Source of the DNA: Phycisphaerales bacterium
GTDB lineage: Bacteria > Planctomycetota > Phycisphaerae > Phycisphaerales > SM1A02
Direction of reading: 5' to 3'
DNA: 56,441 bases
Assembly: GCA_014238125.1 (NCBI GenBank)
Contig: JABABS010000007.1
Location: 1 to 56,441 of the forward strand
Positions 43,019 to 51,692 of the stretch are shown piece by piece. Made by a program: the position numbers and the translations under genes. Within the stretch, counting starts at the first letter, position 1, and every line of letters begins with the position of its first letter. The notes under the pieces were generated by a model. It saw only the letters and a list, made by a program, of their open reading frames with translations, did not search any database and was not told where the DNA came from.

Positions 43019-44659
43019 TCACAAACCCAATTGATGCATCACTTGCTCACCTAGTGTGCGGCCTACACACACTTCTTCATCCACAACGATATCTGCACCA
43101 ACAGAATTTAGCAATGTTGCATGCCTAGAATATCTCGCTCTTGCCACGATCGGAATAGAGGATGAGAGTGATCGAACTTGATCGATAGTTTCAACAGTTG
43201 CCCGATAATCTGGCAGGGTTGATACGAGCATTTTTGCTGAACAAATACCTGCGTGTTCAAGAACGTCTCTTCTTTGCACATTTCCAATAAGAGAAGAGGC
43301 ACCATCTTTCTTTGCTTGCAGCACGCCCATCGGTCCCATGTCGATGACTAATACTTGATTTCCCAACTCAAGCAATGTAGCGGTTACCAATTTTCCAGCA
43401 ACGCCGTATCCAAGAACGATGACATGATTTCTCATTGATGTAATTGCATCGTCACTTTCATCGACTGGATCGCTTCCAATTATTTTGTCAATCCAGTTTG
43501 CAACCTGTCTCGATCTCCCTATCAATAACGGTGCAAGAAGTAACGTCAACAACGACGCACTAATCATCAATTGAAAAACATCATCATTAATAATGCCCAC
43601 AGCTAGCGAAGCTGAGCCAAGAACAAAACTAAATTCACCAATTTGTGCAAGGCACAAACCACTTGCGATAGAAACTCTACGAGGAATATTGCATGTGATA
43701 CCTACTATCCAAACAACAATTGTTTTTCCAACAATAATTCCAAGTGCAACTCCTAAAACCCAAACAAAATGATATTCATGCACAAGCCATGGTAAATCTG
43801 CAAGCATGCCCGTTGTTACAAAGAAAAGAGTTAGGAAAATACTGCGAAATGGTGCGACATCCCCTCGAACTTGTGCGGCAAATGGAGACCCAGCCAATAT
43901 CATGCCTGCTACGAATGCACCAAGTGCAGGTGATGCGCCAAATTGAAATGCTAACCACATTGCAGAGAGACATGTCACGATACCAACAACGATTGGTAGC
44001 TCCGCGCTCCTTCTAATAAGAGCAGCGCCGAATACTCTTGGTAATATAAGCACGCCAACTAAAAAAATTATGACGAGTAAGGCTACAAGTTTTGCTGCTG
44101 CACCTCCGACTAACATTGCAACAGATGTGTCACCATGTTTTGCACCAAGAATTCCAACAAGAATCATGAGGGGAACAATTGCTATGTCTTGGAGAACCAA
44201 GACTGTAAGTGTTACACGACCATGCGGCGCATCTAATTCTGCGCGGTTCTGCAAAACTCTTGCAACAACTGCAGTTGAACTCAGAGCAGCCATTGCTCCG
44301 ACAATGATTGAAGTGTTTAGGTCTACATGAAATAAACGTGATATCGCCCACCCCAAGATTCCAGTTCCAAGTACTTGACCCAATCCTAGAAAAATACCTC
44401 GGCCAAAAAGTTGCTTCAGTTTCTGGCCATCAATTTCAAGGCCCAAGGTAAAAAGAAGCAGCGCTACGCCAATCTCAGCCATGTCTCTAATTATTTCTTC
44501 ACCTGAAGAAATCCAATTGAGCAACCCCGGTCCAACTAGAGTGCCTGCAATGAGATACCCAACGACAGCACTAAACCCGATTTTTTCAGCCACGATTCCA
44601 AGTAATGCCGCCGCACCTAGCAGAATCGTAATATCTCCAACAATGGACCAAAACTCCAT
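43019..44659 (-). CDS. CPA2 family cation:proton antiporter with TrkA-N domain (Kef-like)
   Basis: 546 residues. About twelve membrane helices (VGYLIAGTLVGPGLLNW, EIGVALLLFTLGLEI and AMAALSSTAVVARVL are the conserved Na/H exchanger blocks), then a cytoplasmic Rossmann domain from about 410: HVIVLGYGVAGKLVTATLLE with the GxGxxG NAD-binding motif and the acidic VIDMG, as in RCK/TrkA-N. It exchanges K+ or Na+ for H+, gated by nucleotide; KefB and KefC are the closest well-known types. ATG is 6 nt from TATGAT on the minus strand (leaderless). Confidence 0.9.
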   Translation of the reverse strand: MEFWSIVGDITILLGAAALLGIVAEKIGFSAVVGYLIAGTLVGPGLLNWISSGEEIIRDMAEIGVALLLFTLGLEIDGQKLKQLFGRGIFLGLGQVLGTGILGWAISRLFHVDLNTSIIVGAMAALSSTAVVARVLQNRAELDAPHGRVTLTVLVLQDIAIVPLMILVGILGAKHGDTSVAMLVGGAAAKLVALLVIIFLVGVLILPRVFGAALIRRSAELPIVVGIVTCLSAMWLAFQFGASPALGAFVAGMILAGSPFAAQVRGDVAPFRSIFLTLFFVTTGMLADLPWLVHEYHFVWVLGVALGIIVGKTIVVWIVGITCNIPRRVSIASGLCLAQIGEFSFVLGSASLAVGIINDDVFQLMISASLLTLLLAPLLIGRSRQVANWIDKIIGSDPVDESDDAITSMRNHVIVLGYGVAGKLVTATLLELGNQVLVIDMGPMGVLQAKKDGASSLIGNVQRRDVLEHAGICSAKMLVSTLPDYRATVETIDQVRSLSSSIPIVARARYSRHATLLNSVGADIVVDEEVCVGRTLGEQVMHQLGL

Positions 44660-44665
44660 TTTTAC

Positions 44666-44671
44666 ATCATA
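44666..44671 (-). promoter_or_regulatory. Kef-like gene -10 box, leaderless start
   Basis: TATGAT on the minus strand, exactly 6 nt before the ATG at 44659. Confidence 0.5.
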
Positions 44672-44710
44672 TACCCAATACCAACATCACTAGACCTTGC
44701 CAAAGCGAAT

Positions 44711-44755
44711 GGGGTCAGGTCCAACACCGGGTACGGGACCGAGTACAGCGCCGAG
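44711..44755 (+). repeat. Intergenic GTAC/CAACACC repeat, copy B
   Basis: Begins GGGGTCAGGTCCAACACC and ends GTACAGCGCCGAG. Positions 44717-44752 align without gaps to 8270-8305 at 29 of 36 positions. It lies between the divergent Kef-like and TauE-like genes; no frame crosses it. GGGTCAGGT also occurs at the edge of the miaA inverted repeat. Confidence 0.7.
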
Positions 44756-44788
44756 TAGTTACGTTTGATTCACTCGCAGTCTAAGGTG

Positions 44789-44794
44789 TACAAT
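44789..44794 (+). promoter_or_regulatory. tauE-like gene -10 box
   Basis: TACAAT, 7 nt before the ATG at 44802. Another in-frame ATG at 44793 lies inside the hexamer and would be lost from such a transcript, so the box decides the start. Confidence 0.5.
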
Positions 44795-44801
44795 GGGCGG
44801 A

Positions 44802-45626
44802 ATGGAACCTTTTCACGTTGTGATACTGCTGTTGCTAGGGCTAGGCGCAGGAATATTTGGTGGGCTGCTCGGAATCGGTGGCTCTGTCATCATGATCCCG
44901 GTCCTAGGATTTATCCTCGGCTGGCCTTTTCACCTCGCACAAGCAGCAGCAATGACAGTCAACCCCGCAGTAGCGCTCACTGCAGCCATTCGACATCGCA
45001 AAGCGATGAATGTTTCCATGAATACAGTGAAAAAAGTGCTCCCCGTTTCAATCATTTGCATTTCATTCGCAGCGTGGTTATCCAATCAACTGCAAGCAGC
45101 CTATCTTGAGGGAGGTTTTGGCTTATTTCTGGTCTGGGTCTTATGGGATCAACTCAAAGCACTTCGACCAAAAAATGCAACCCAAGAAAATCAAAAATCA
45201 GGAGATTACAAAGCAACGTGGCCAAGAGCAAGCTTGACCGGTGGCATCACCGGTACCGCTGCAGGACTCCTTGGAATCGGAGGCGGGCTTATTCAAGTCC
45301 CACTGCTCAACAGAGTTTGCAAACTTCCATTGAGAAAAGCGATCGGTACATCCTCAGCAATTATGTTTATTACTGCCCTCATTGGGGCAACTGTGAAGGA
45401 CATTTCACTCTCTGAAATTGTTGCAGAATCTGAAACAGACATGCACGCAGGCTACGCCGTCATCGGTGCACTTTGGCTCATACCCGGAGCGTTAGTGGGT
45501 GGTTGGATTGGCGCGAAACTTTCAACTTCTATGCCAATCAAAGCGATTAGAATTGTTTTTGCTCTTCTTGTTGCATGGGCTGCATTCAAAATGTTCTACT
45601 CTTCTGCAACAACCCTACTTTTTTGA
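44802..45626 (+). CDS. TauE/SafE (TSUP) family sulfite/anion exporter
   Basis: 274 residues from ATG 44802 (an ATG three codons upstream sits inside the -10 box). About eight membrane helices in two halves, each with the TSUP hallmark: GLGAGIFGGLLGIGGSVIMIP near the start and GTAAGLLGIGGGLIQVPLL near 150. HRKAMNVSM after the first helical block fits the family. Probably exports a sulfur oxyanion or organosulfonate; the substrate cannot be read. Convergent with plsC, 12 nt of overlap. Confidence 0.88.
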   Translation: MEPFHVVILLLLGLGAGIFGGLLGIGGSVIMIPVLGFILGWPFHLAQAAAMTVNPAVALTAAIRHRKAMNVSMNTVKKVLPVSIICISFAAWLSNQLQAAYLEGGFGLFLVWVLWDQLKALRPKNATQENQKSGDYKATWPRASLTGGITGTAAGLLGIGGGLIQVPLLNRVCKLPLRKAIGTSSAIMFITALIGATVKDISLSEIVAESETDMHAGYAVIGALWLIPGALVGGWIGAKLSTSMPIKAIRIVFALLVAWAAFKMFYSSATTLLF

Positions 45627-46304
45627 TCGTTTATCAATATTTTCTCGGCACATCAAACGCAAGGATTCTATTTTTGATTTAAGTAGTGCCATCCCCGCAG
45701 TTTCGCCAAGGTCTACAAGTTCTTGAGAATGAATGGGTACACCAGCAGCTGATTCGACAACACCACGAAACTTTATTTTTCCGCCAACTGGCCACACATT
45801 AAATGTTCCTTCTACAGCAACCGGAAGAACCACCGCGTTTCCTCGGCGAATCAACATCCAAACACCTCGCTGAAAATCGCCGATTGTTCCATCAGTTGAT
45901 CTCGTCCCCTCAGGAAATAGCATTATTGAACCACCAGCTTTGAGTTCTGCAATCGCACCTCGAATCGCAGCAGTATCACTTTCGCCTCTACGAATTGAGA
46001 TCACGCCAAACCCATGCATCAAAAACGTAAGGAATTTAGAAGAAAAAAGAGAATCTTTTGCTATAGATTTGAATGGTCTGTCAATAACTAAAGATCCAAC
46101 TAGCGGTGAATCAAAATGTGATTGGTGATTTGAAATAATAAGTAAAGGTCCGGTTTTTGGAATATTATTCATACCGTTCCGACGATATTTGTACACAATT
46201 ACAAACATCCAACCGAGAAAACGAACAACAATCGACCACCAAAATAAAACACGCCAAGCACTGCTTCCCGGAGCTCGCCTTTGTATTTGAAACATGCTGA
46301 TCAT
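45615..46304 (-). CDS. plsC: 1-acyl-sn-glycerol-3-phosphate acyltransferase (PlsC family)
   Basis: Adds the second acyl chain to make phosphatidic acid at the inner membrane. 229 residues. One N-terminal membrane helix (about 19-40); catalytic NHQSHFDSP with His60 and Asp65, FPEGTRSTDG as the glycerol-phosphate site, and VLPVAVEGT as the fourth block. ATG overlaps the cmk stop by 4 nt; the cmk-plsC order is also seen in firmicutes and other phyla. Its last 12 nt overlap the TauE-like gene. Confidence 0.92.
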   Translation of the reverse strand: MISMFQIQRRAPGSSAWRVLFWWSIVVRFLGWMFVIVYKYRRNGMNNIPKTGPLLIISNHQSHFDSPLVGSLVIDRPFKSIAKDSLFSSKFLTFLMHGFGVISIRRGESDTAAIRGAIAELKAGGSIMLFPEGTRSTDGTIGDFQRGVWMLIRRGNAVVLPVAVEGTFNVWPVGGKIKFRGVVESAAGVPIHSQELVDLGETAGMALLKSKIESLRLMCRENIDKRSKK

Positions 46305-46999
46305 GCGTGATCTATTGGTGCGAGATGTTCCCGAACAACTTGTTCCATGATGTCAACAACTTCAAGCATCGTTTTATCTGAAGTATCAATTATCATCGCG
46401 CCATTTGGACAAACAAGTGGGCTGTCTTCGCGTGAAGAATCAATTTTATCACGCGATGTAATATCCTGTTCGACTGTCTGGGCATCTGTATTGGTGCCAG
46501 AATCCTTTAATTGCAACAATCTACGTTTTGTCCTCTCTGACATTGCTGCTTCAAGATAAAACTGAGCAACAGCGTCAGGAAAAACCACTGATCCTTGATC
46601 TCGACCTTCGGTCACAAGCGTTGGATGATCTTGACTGATTTTTCTCTGTTGCTCCACAAGAACTTTTCGAATTTCAGATTGTTCTGCAACAACGGAAACA
46701 ACTGCGCTGACATCAAGGTCACGAATTCGAACAGAAATATCCTTGCCTCCAAGTAAAATTGGAGGGGGAGATTGTGTCCAATCAAAACGAATGCCCTGTT
46801 CTGTAACCATTGTTGCAAGCGTTTCCCCATCACTTGGATCGACGTTTTGATCAACTGCAATCACTGCAACTGCGCGATACATCGCGCCAGTGTCTAAACA
46901 ATCTGTTCCCAAACGGCGAGCTAATTCTCTCGCAACCGAAGTTTTACCTGTTCCTGCAGCTCCATCAATCGTTACAACCAAGCGATTATCTTGGGACAT
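46301..46999 (-). CDS. cmk: Cytidylate kinase
   Basis: Phosphorylates CMP and dCMP. 232 residues. P-loop DGAAGTGKTSVA (13-24), TGAMYRAVA (substrate binding), DISVRIRDLDVSAVVS, TEGRDQGSVVFPDA (the usual form is GRDIGTVVFP, so Gln replaces Ile here) and ERTKRRLLQL, with the lid region DKIDSSREDSPL. Two nt after the TIM-barrel gene and 4 nt overlap with plsC: one transcript. Confidence 0.94.
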   Translation of the reverse strand: MSQDNRLVVTIDGAAGTGKTSVARELARRLGTDCLDTGAMYRAVAVIAVDQNVDPSDGETLATMVTEQGIRFDWTQSPPPILLGGKDISVRIRDLDVSAVVSVVAEQSEIRKVLVEQQRKISQDHPTLVTEGRDQGSVVFPDAVAQFYLEAAMSERTKRRLLQLKDSGTNTDAQTVEQDITSRDKIDSSREDSPLVCPNGAMIIDTSDKTMLEVVDIMEQVVREHLAPIDHA

Positions 47000-47001
47000 G
47001 A

Positions 47002-47805
47002 TTACTTCAATTCCCCAAGAGTGGATTTCATTTTCTTTGCGATTTTTTCTATTTCTTTGATTGGATTCTTTGAACCAACATAACTTAATGCAATTGAATT
47101 TGAATATCCAACTTCACAAACCGCAACTAGCCCTTCAATGGGATCCAATTTCTTCTTACCTTTTCCACAGGGAAAATCAGCTACGATTCCGCCAGCGTAC
47201 GGTGCTAACTTCCGTAACGTTTCAAGTGGATCAGAAGTAAGAGATGCCGAAGAAAAGGTGGGCAGCGCTCCAATTCTAAAACCACCAATTCTTTTAATTA
47301 CTTCAATCAGCTGATCCGGATCAGATGTATGACCCTCACATGGTTGAAGTAACAGATTAATATCTAACCGTTCAACATCTGCCATTGCATCACGAAGTTC
47401 CGAAACTACTGTGTCAACCGATTGCTCATCACTTGAAACTTTTGGAGTAATCGCTACCGCGTTACATCCCAATCGATTCGCTGCAACAGATAACCGTTGA
47501 ATTCTCTCTCTTCCTGCTTCCCGGTCGCCAACAAGATCGAGTTTTCGACTTCCTCGCAGAAGTAAACAGGGACAAAGTGCTTTGTCAGCAGCATTTCGAA
47601 ATGCATCGTATTGCTCATGACTCCAACCAGAAAGATGGTCCGCGTCTACCATAACACCGCGAAGTCCTAATTGGTTTGATGAAATCTCTGGAGAATCAAA
47701 AATATCATGCTCACCCTTTTCTATAAGTGGGTTGAGAGTTTCAATTGCAAGTGTCAGAAGTAAAGTCATAAAATGAATCCCCCAAAGACGCCCGAGAGTG
47801 GGCAT
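47002..47805 (-). CDS. TIM-barrel protein, sugar isomerase/epimerase-like
   Basis: 267 residues from ATG 47805, which stands 9 nt from TATAGT on the minus strand. An in-frame ATG at 47769 behind GGGGGA would give 255 residues and is equally possible. The body alternates strands and helices as in the AP-endonuclease-2/xylose-isomerase-like barrel: LRGVMVDADHL, CNAVAITPKVSSDE, DINLLLQPCEGHTSDPDQLIEVIKRI, GALPTFSSAS and IVADFPCGKGKKKLDP. The metal-binding Glu/His set of active isomerases is only partly evident. First gene of the cmk-plsC transcript. Role unknown. Confidence 0.65.
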   Translation of the reverse strand: MPTLGRLWGIHFMTLLLTLAIETLNPLIEKGEHDIFDSPEISSNQLGLRGVMVDADHLSGWSHEQYDAFRNAADKALCPCLLLRGSRKLDLVGDREAGRERIQRLSVAANRLGCNAVAITPKVSSDEQSVDTVVSELRDAMADVERLDINLLLQPCEGHTSDPDQLIEVIKRIGGFRIGALPTFSSASLTSDPLETLRKLAPYAGGIVADFPCGKGKKKLDPIEGLVAVCEVGYSNSIALSYVGSKNPIKEIEKIAKKMKSTLGELK

Positions 47806-47813
47806 TAAGGCGG

Positions 47814-47820
47814 TACTATA
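47814..47820. promoter_or_regulatory. Shared -10 region of TIM-barrel gene and gcvH
   Basis: GTACTATAC reads as TACTAT on the plus strand (47814-47819) and TATAGT on the minus strand (47820-47815). The two divergent promoters may use the same seven bases and so exclude each other. Confidence 0.4.
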
Positions 47821-47877
47821 CCCTTTTATGCCACGAAGGCAACGGTAATGAAAAACTAATCCCAAAGGATACTACAC

Positions 47878-48255
47878 ATGACTACCCCATCTGATTGCCA
47901 GTTTTCCCAATCCCATGAATGGTATCGAATTGATGGTGATATCGTCACGGTCGGTATTACCCAATTTGCCGCCAATGAGCTCACTGATATTACGTATGTT
48001 GAAATGCAAGATGAGGGGACCTCAATTGGCAAGGATGAATCTCTTGGAGAAATTGAATCTGTCAAAACAACGAGTGATGTTAACTCTGCATTTGTCGGAG
48101 AAATAATTAAATCGAACAATGAAGTTGTAGATGACCCTTCAATTCTAAATAGCGATCCATTCGGTGCAGGCTGGCTTGTCAAAATACGAGTCGAAGACAC
48201 CACTGCTGACAATTTGATGGATCAAGCAACATACGATAGTAAGTACCCCGTGTAA
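47878..48255 (+). CDS. gcvH: Glycine cleavage system H protein
   Basis: Lipoyl carrier that shuttles the aminomethyl group between the P, T and L proteins. 125 residues, normal size. HEWYRIDGDIVTVGITQFAA is the family start, and the lipoylated residue is Lys63 in EIESVKTTSDV. No gcvT or gcvP is adjacent. AAAGGA 8 nt before the ATG is a usable ribosome site. uvrB begins on the base after the stop codon. Confidence 0.95.
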   Translation: MTTPSDCQFSQSHEWYRIDGDIVTVGITQFAANELTDITYVEMQDEGTSIGKDESLGEIESVKTTSDVNSAFVGEIIKSNNEVVDDPSILNSDPFGAGWLVKIRVEDTTADNLMDQATYDSKYPV

Positions 48256-50241
48256 ATGTTTAAACTTGTTAGTGAGTATGCACCAAGTGGCGATCAACCA
48301 CAAGCGATTAACCAACTTACTACTTGGATCGATTCTGGAGAACGGTGCAACACTCTCCTTGGAGCAACTGGTACTGGCAAAACTTTTACGATGGCAAATG
48401 TCATCGCGAAAGTCAATAAACCAACTTTGATTTTAAGCCACAACAAGACACTTGCTGCGCAACTGTTTGAAGAGATGCGAGCACTTTTTCCTCACAACGC
48501 TGTTTCGTATTTCGTCAGTTACTATGATTATTACCAGCCCGAAGCGTATATTCCTCAACGAGATATTTATATTGAGAAAGACGCTGCAAGAAACGATGAT
48601 CTAGATCGACTTCGCCTTAAAGCAACAAGTAGTTTGATGACAAGAGACGATGTCATCATTGTCTCATCTGTCAGTTGTATCTACGGTCTTGGGTCGCCAG
48701 ATTCATATCACAATCGAATCGTCGGTTTATCTCGAGGTAAAATTATTGAGCGCCGTTCTCTCCTTCTTGAGCTAACTGAAATGCAATATTCTCGTAATGA
48801 CATCGAATTTACGAGAGGTACATTTCGAGTTCGTGGTGATGTTCTTGAGATATATCCAGCCTATGAAAAATTCGCAGTGCGTGTAGAGTTTTTTGGAGAC
48901 GAAATTGAACGCATTGAATTAATCCACCCAACTTCAGGCGAAACGCTCGCAGAAGAAACAGATGTTTTTATTTTTCCAGCCGTTCACTACGTCATGCCAG
49001 AAGATGGATTAAGAGAAGCAACTAAATCCATTCGAGAAGAACTGAAGGAAAGAGTCGAAAATTTTAAGAGCCAAGGCAAATTGCTTGAAGCCCAACGAAT
49101 TACAGCGAGGACAAGATACGACCTCGATATGATTCGTGAAATCGGGTATTGCGGTGGAATTGAAAATTACGCAAGACATTTAGAAAATAGACCAAAAGGT
49201 AGCCGGCCTTTTTGTTTGCTTGATTATTTTCGTCATGTTCCAAATCGTGACCCAAATGATTGGCTCATGTTCATCGATGAATCTCACGTAACTTTACCTC
49301 AGGTTCGCGCGATGTATAACGGTGATCAAGCACGGAAACGGACGCTCATCGAGCATGGTTTTAGACTACCAAGTGCACTTGATAACCGTCCACTAACTTT
49401 TGACGAGTTTGAGAAAATCACTCCTCAGACAATTTATGTTTCTGCAACACCAAATGAGTATGAACTCAAGCGTTCAAGAGGTGAAATTGCGCAACAAATT
49501 ATTCGACCAACTGGGCTTCTTGATCCAATTGTAGAAGTGCGACCGGCGTCTACACAAGTTCCGGATTTACTTGTTGCAGCTAGAGAATGCGTAAAGAACA
49601 AGGAGCGCGTACTTGTCACCGTGTTGACAAAAAAACTTGCAGAAGATTTAGCTAAATACATCGACAATACAGAGTTGCAATGCAGATACTTACACAGTGA
49701 CATTGAGACGCTTGAACGTCTCGAAATTTTACGTGCACTTCGAGAAGGGAAATTTGATGTGCTCATCGGAGTAAATCTCCTTCGCGAGGGATTAGATTTG
49801 CCTGAAGTTTCACTCGTTTGCATACTTGATGCTGACAAGGCTGGTTTTCTTCGAAGCGAAACAAGTTTGGTACAAACAATGGGTCGTGCAGCTCGTCATG
49901 TCAAAGCGAGAGTTATCCTCTATGGAGACAAGATAACTTCTCAAATGCAAGGCGCTATAGATGAAACGAGTAGGCGTAGAGAAATACAACTTGCATACAA
50001 CCAAGAGCACAACATCACTCCTACTTCAATTCAAAAAGCAATTCGAAAAGGTATCGAAAACGAACTTTCTGCAAGACAAACTGCACGTGAAGCATTCCAT
50101 GAACACGGAACTGCGGATGACTTCAATGTCGAAGAACAAATTGAATTGCTCGAACAAAAAATGCTCGATTCAGCTGATAGTTTAGATTTTGAAAAAGCCG
50201 CATTGCTTCGAGACGAAATTAGTTCACTGCGGAAGGGCTAG
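48256..50241 (+). CDS. uvrB: Excinuclease ABC subunit B
   Basis: Damage-verifying helicase-like subunit of nucleotide excision repair. 661 residues. Walker A LLGATGTGKTFTMA (Lys42), the beta-hairpin YYDYYQPEAYIP that clamps the strand, Walker B-like MFIDESHVTLPQ, motif VSATPNEYEL, motif VLTKKLAEDL and GVNLLREGLDLPEVSLV, and a C-terminal UVR motif (LEQKMLDSADSLDFEKAA). Starts immediately after the gcvH stop, with no gap. The last 23 nt overlap purD on the other strand. Confidence 0.96.
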   Translation: MFKLVSEYAPSGDQPQAINQLTTWIDSGERCNTLLGATGTGKTFTMANVIAKVNKPTLILSHNKTLAAQLFEEMRALFPHNAVSYFVSYYDYYQPEAYIPQRDIYIEKDAARNDDLDRLRLKATSSLMTRDDVIIVSSVSCIYGLGSPDSYHNRIVGLSRGKIIERRSLLLELTEMQYSRNDIEFTRGTFRVRGDVLEIYPAYEKFAVRVEFFGDEIERIELIHPTSGETLAEETDVFIFPAVHYVMPEDGLREATKSIREELKERVENFKSQGKLLEAQRITARTRYDLDMIREIGYCGGIENYARHLENRPKGSRPFCLLDYFRHVPNRDPNDWLMFIDESHVTLPQVRAMYNGDQARKRTLIEHGFRLPSALDNRPLTFDEFEKITPQTIYVSATPNEYELKRSRGEIAQQIIRPTGLLDPIVEVRPASTQVPDLLVAARECVKNKERVLVTVLTKKLAEDLAKYIDNTELQCRYLHSDIETLERLEILRALREGKFDVLIGVNLLREGLDLPEVSLVCILDADKAGFLRSETSLVQTMGRAARHVKARVILYGDKITSQMQGAIDETSRRREIQLAYNQEHNITPTSIQKAIRKGIENELSARQTAREAFHEHGTADDFNVEEQIELLEQKMLDSADSLDFEKAALLRDEISSLRKG

Positions 50242-51673
50242 TGTTCAAAACACGACACCCGATATCACTTCGCCAAAATGCTCCGTCAAATGAAATTTGT
50301 TCACAAGCAGCGTTCGCACTAGCTTTTGCTGTTTCTAAATCATTTGCAATAGCTGTCACACCGAGCACTCTGCCGCCTGACGTCATTAAAGTATTTCCAG
50401 TGGTGTTTGTGCCAGCGTGAAAAACCAACAGCTTTTCAGATTCTGCCTTTTCAATATCAGAAATCTCTTTGCCCTTCTCGTACGCACCTGGATAGCCCTC
50501 GCTGCACATCACAACACAGCATGCAACGCGTTCGTCAAAAGAAATTTCTGCATCTGCAAGTTGACCTGAAGCAGTTCGCCAGAGAATATCAACAAGGTCA
50601 CCTTGTAATCGAACCATGAGAGGCTGTGTTTCTGGATCACCAAATCGGCAATTGAATTCCAAAACTTTTGGTCCCGCTGGTGTCAACATAATTCCTGCAT
50701 AGAGAACTCCGCGAAATTCTACACCGTCTCGTCGCATACCATCTACTGCAGGTACAAGAATCTCGCGCTCCACAAATTCCATTGCAGCCTCATCTAGCAA
50801 CGGCGCTGGACTATATGCACCCATGCCACCCGTATTTGCGCCAACATCTCCCTCACCAACTTGTTTGTGGTCTTGGCACAAGTCAAGTACCCAAATTGTT
50901 CTCCCATCAACAAGTGCCAAAACACTGACTTCCTGCCCTTCCATAAACTCTTCGATTAAGACTGTGCCCCCTGCCTTACCAAACGCTTGATCTTCCATGA
51001 TGAGGTGTATTGCATCTAGGGATTGCGCGACTGTTTGACATACGATTACACCTTTGCCTGCCGCAAGGCCACTCGCCTTTACAACGCACGGGTCAACACG
51101 AGTTTCAAAAATCTTTTGCAATGCATCCGATATTTGAAATGTCCATTTTGGATCACTAGAAAGTTTATCTAAAATGCCCAACACTTCGCGAGATAATTCA
51201 GGCATTCGATTATCTGTAAATTCTCTATCTATTCCCCGCAAAATATATTGTCTTGCAGATGCAGCGTCCTGAAAAGATCGTGCATCCGCGGTAGGGATCG
51301 ATGCTTGACGCATCAATTCTTTTGCATACGACTTATCAGATTCTATTTTTGCACCATCTTTAGTTGGACCAAAAACGAGACGTTTGTCAGTTGCTAGTTC
51401 ATCTACAATTCCCTCTGCGAGGGGAACTTCTGGGCCAACGACAATAAGATCTATTTCGTGTTTGTTACACCAGCGATTAAGAAAGAAAATCCTATCCTTA
51501 TCCCATGATTCTTCGCAAGGTTCAGCGAGTGATGCAATTCCACCATTTGAACAATCTGTTGCATATAACTTTCCAAGTTTTGGAGATTGGGAAAGTTTCC
51601 ACGCAATTGCGTGTTCGCGACCTCCGCCACCTATGAGTAACACGTTACATTGATCAGGACATGGATTTGACAT
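50219..51673 (-). CDS. purD: Phosphoribosylamine-glycine ligase with extra internal segment
   Basis: Second step of purine synthesis: joins glycine and phosphoribosylamine using ATP. 484 residues from ATG 51673, chosen because TACAAT lies exactly 6 nt upstream; an ATG ten codons earlier lacks any signal. Seen: LLIGGGGREHAIAWKL, GPEVPLAEGIVDEL, ASGLAAGKGVIV, EEFMEGQEVSVLALVDG, TGGMGAYSPAP and FNCRFGDPETQ. It is about 55 residues longer than the usual 425-430. The extra part sits in the ATP-grasp N-lobe between ARSFQDAASARQYI and DPCVVKASG (about 150-205) and has no recognised motif. Convergent with uvrB, overlapping 23 nt. Confidence 0.93.
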   Translation of the reverse strand: MSNPCPDQCNVLLIGGGGREHAIAWKLSQSPKLGKLYATDCSNGGIASLAEPCEESWDKDRIFFLNRWCNKHEIDLIVVGPEVPLAEGIVDELATDKRLVFGPTKDGAKIESDKSYAKELMRQASIPTADARSFQDAASARQYILRGIDREFTDNRMPELSREVLGILDKLSSDPKWTFQISDALQKIFETRVDPCVVKASGLAAGKGVIVCQTVAQSLDAIHLIMEDQAFGKAGGTVLIEEFMEGQEVSVLALVDGRTIWVLDLCQDHKQVGEGDVGANTGGMGAYSPAPLLDEAAMEFVEREILVPAVDGMRRDGVEFRGVLYAGIMLTPAGPKVLEFNCRFGDPETQPLMVRLQGDLVDILWRTASGQLADAEISFDERVACCVVMCSEGYPGAYEKGKEISDIEKAESEKLLVFHAGTNTTGNTLMTSGGRVLGVTAIANDLETAKASANAACEQISFDGAFWRSDIGCRVLNTSPSAVN

Positions 51674-51679
51674 TCCTGC

Positions 51680-51685
51680 ATTGTA
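51680..51685 (-). promoter_or_regulatory. purD -10 box, leaderless start
   Basis: TACAAT on the minus strand, exactly 6 nt before the ATG at 51673. It lies in the 19-nt gap after the histidine kinase stop, so purD may be transcribed independently. Confidence 0.58.
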
Positions 51686-51692
51686 ACATTTA

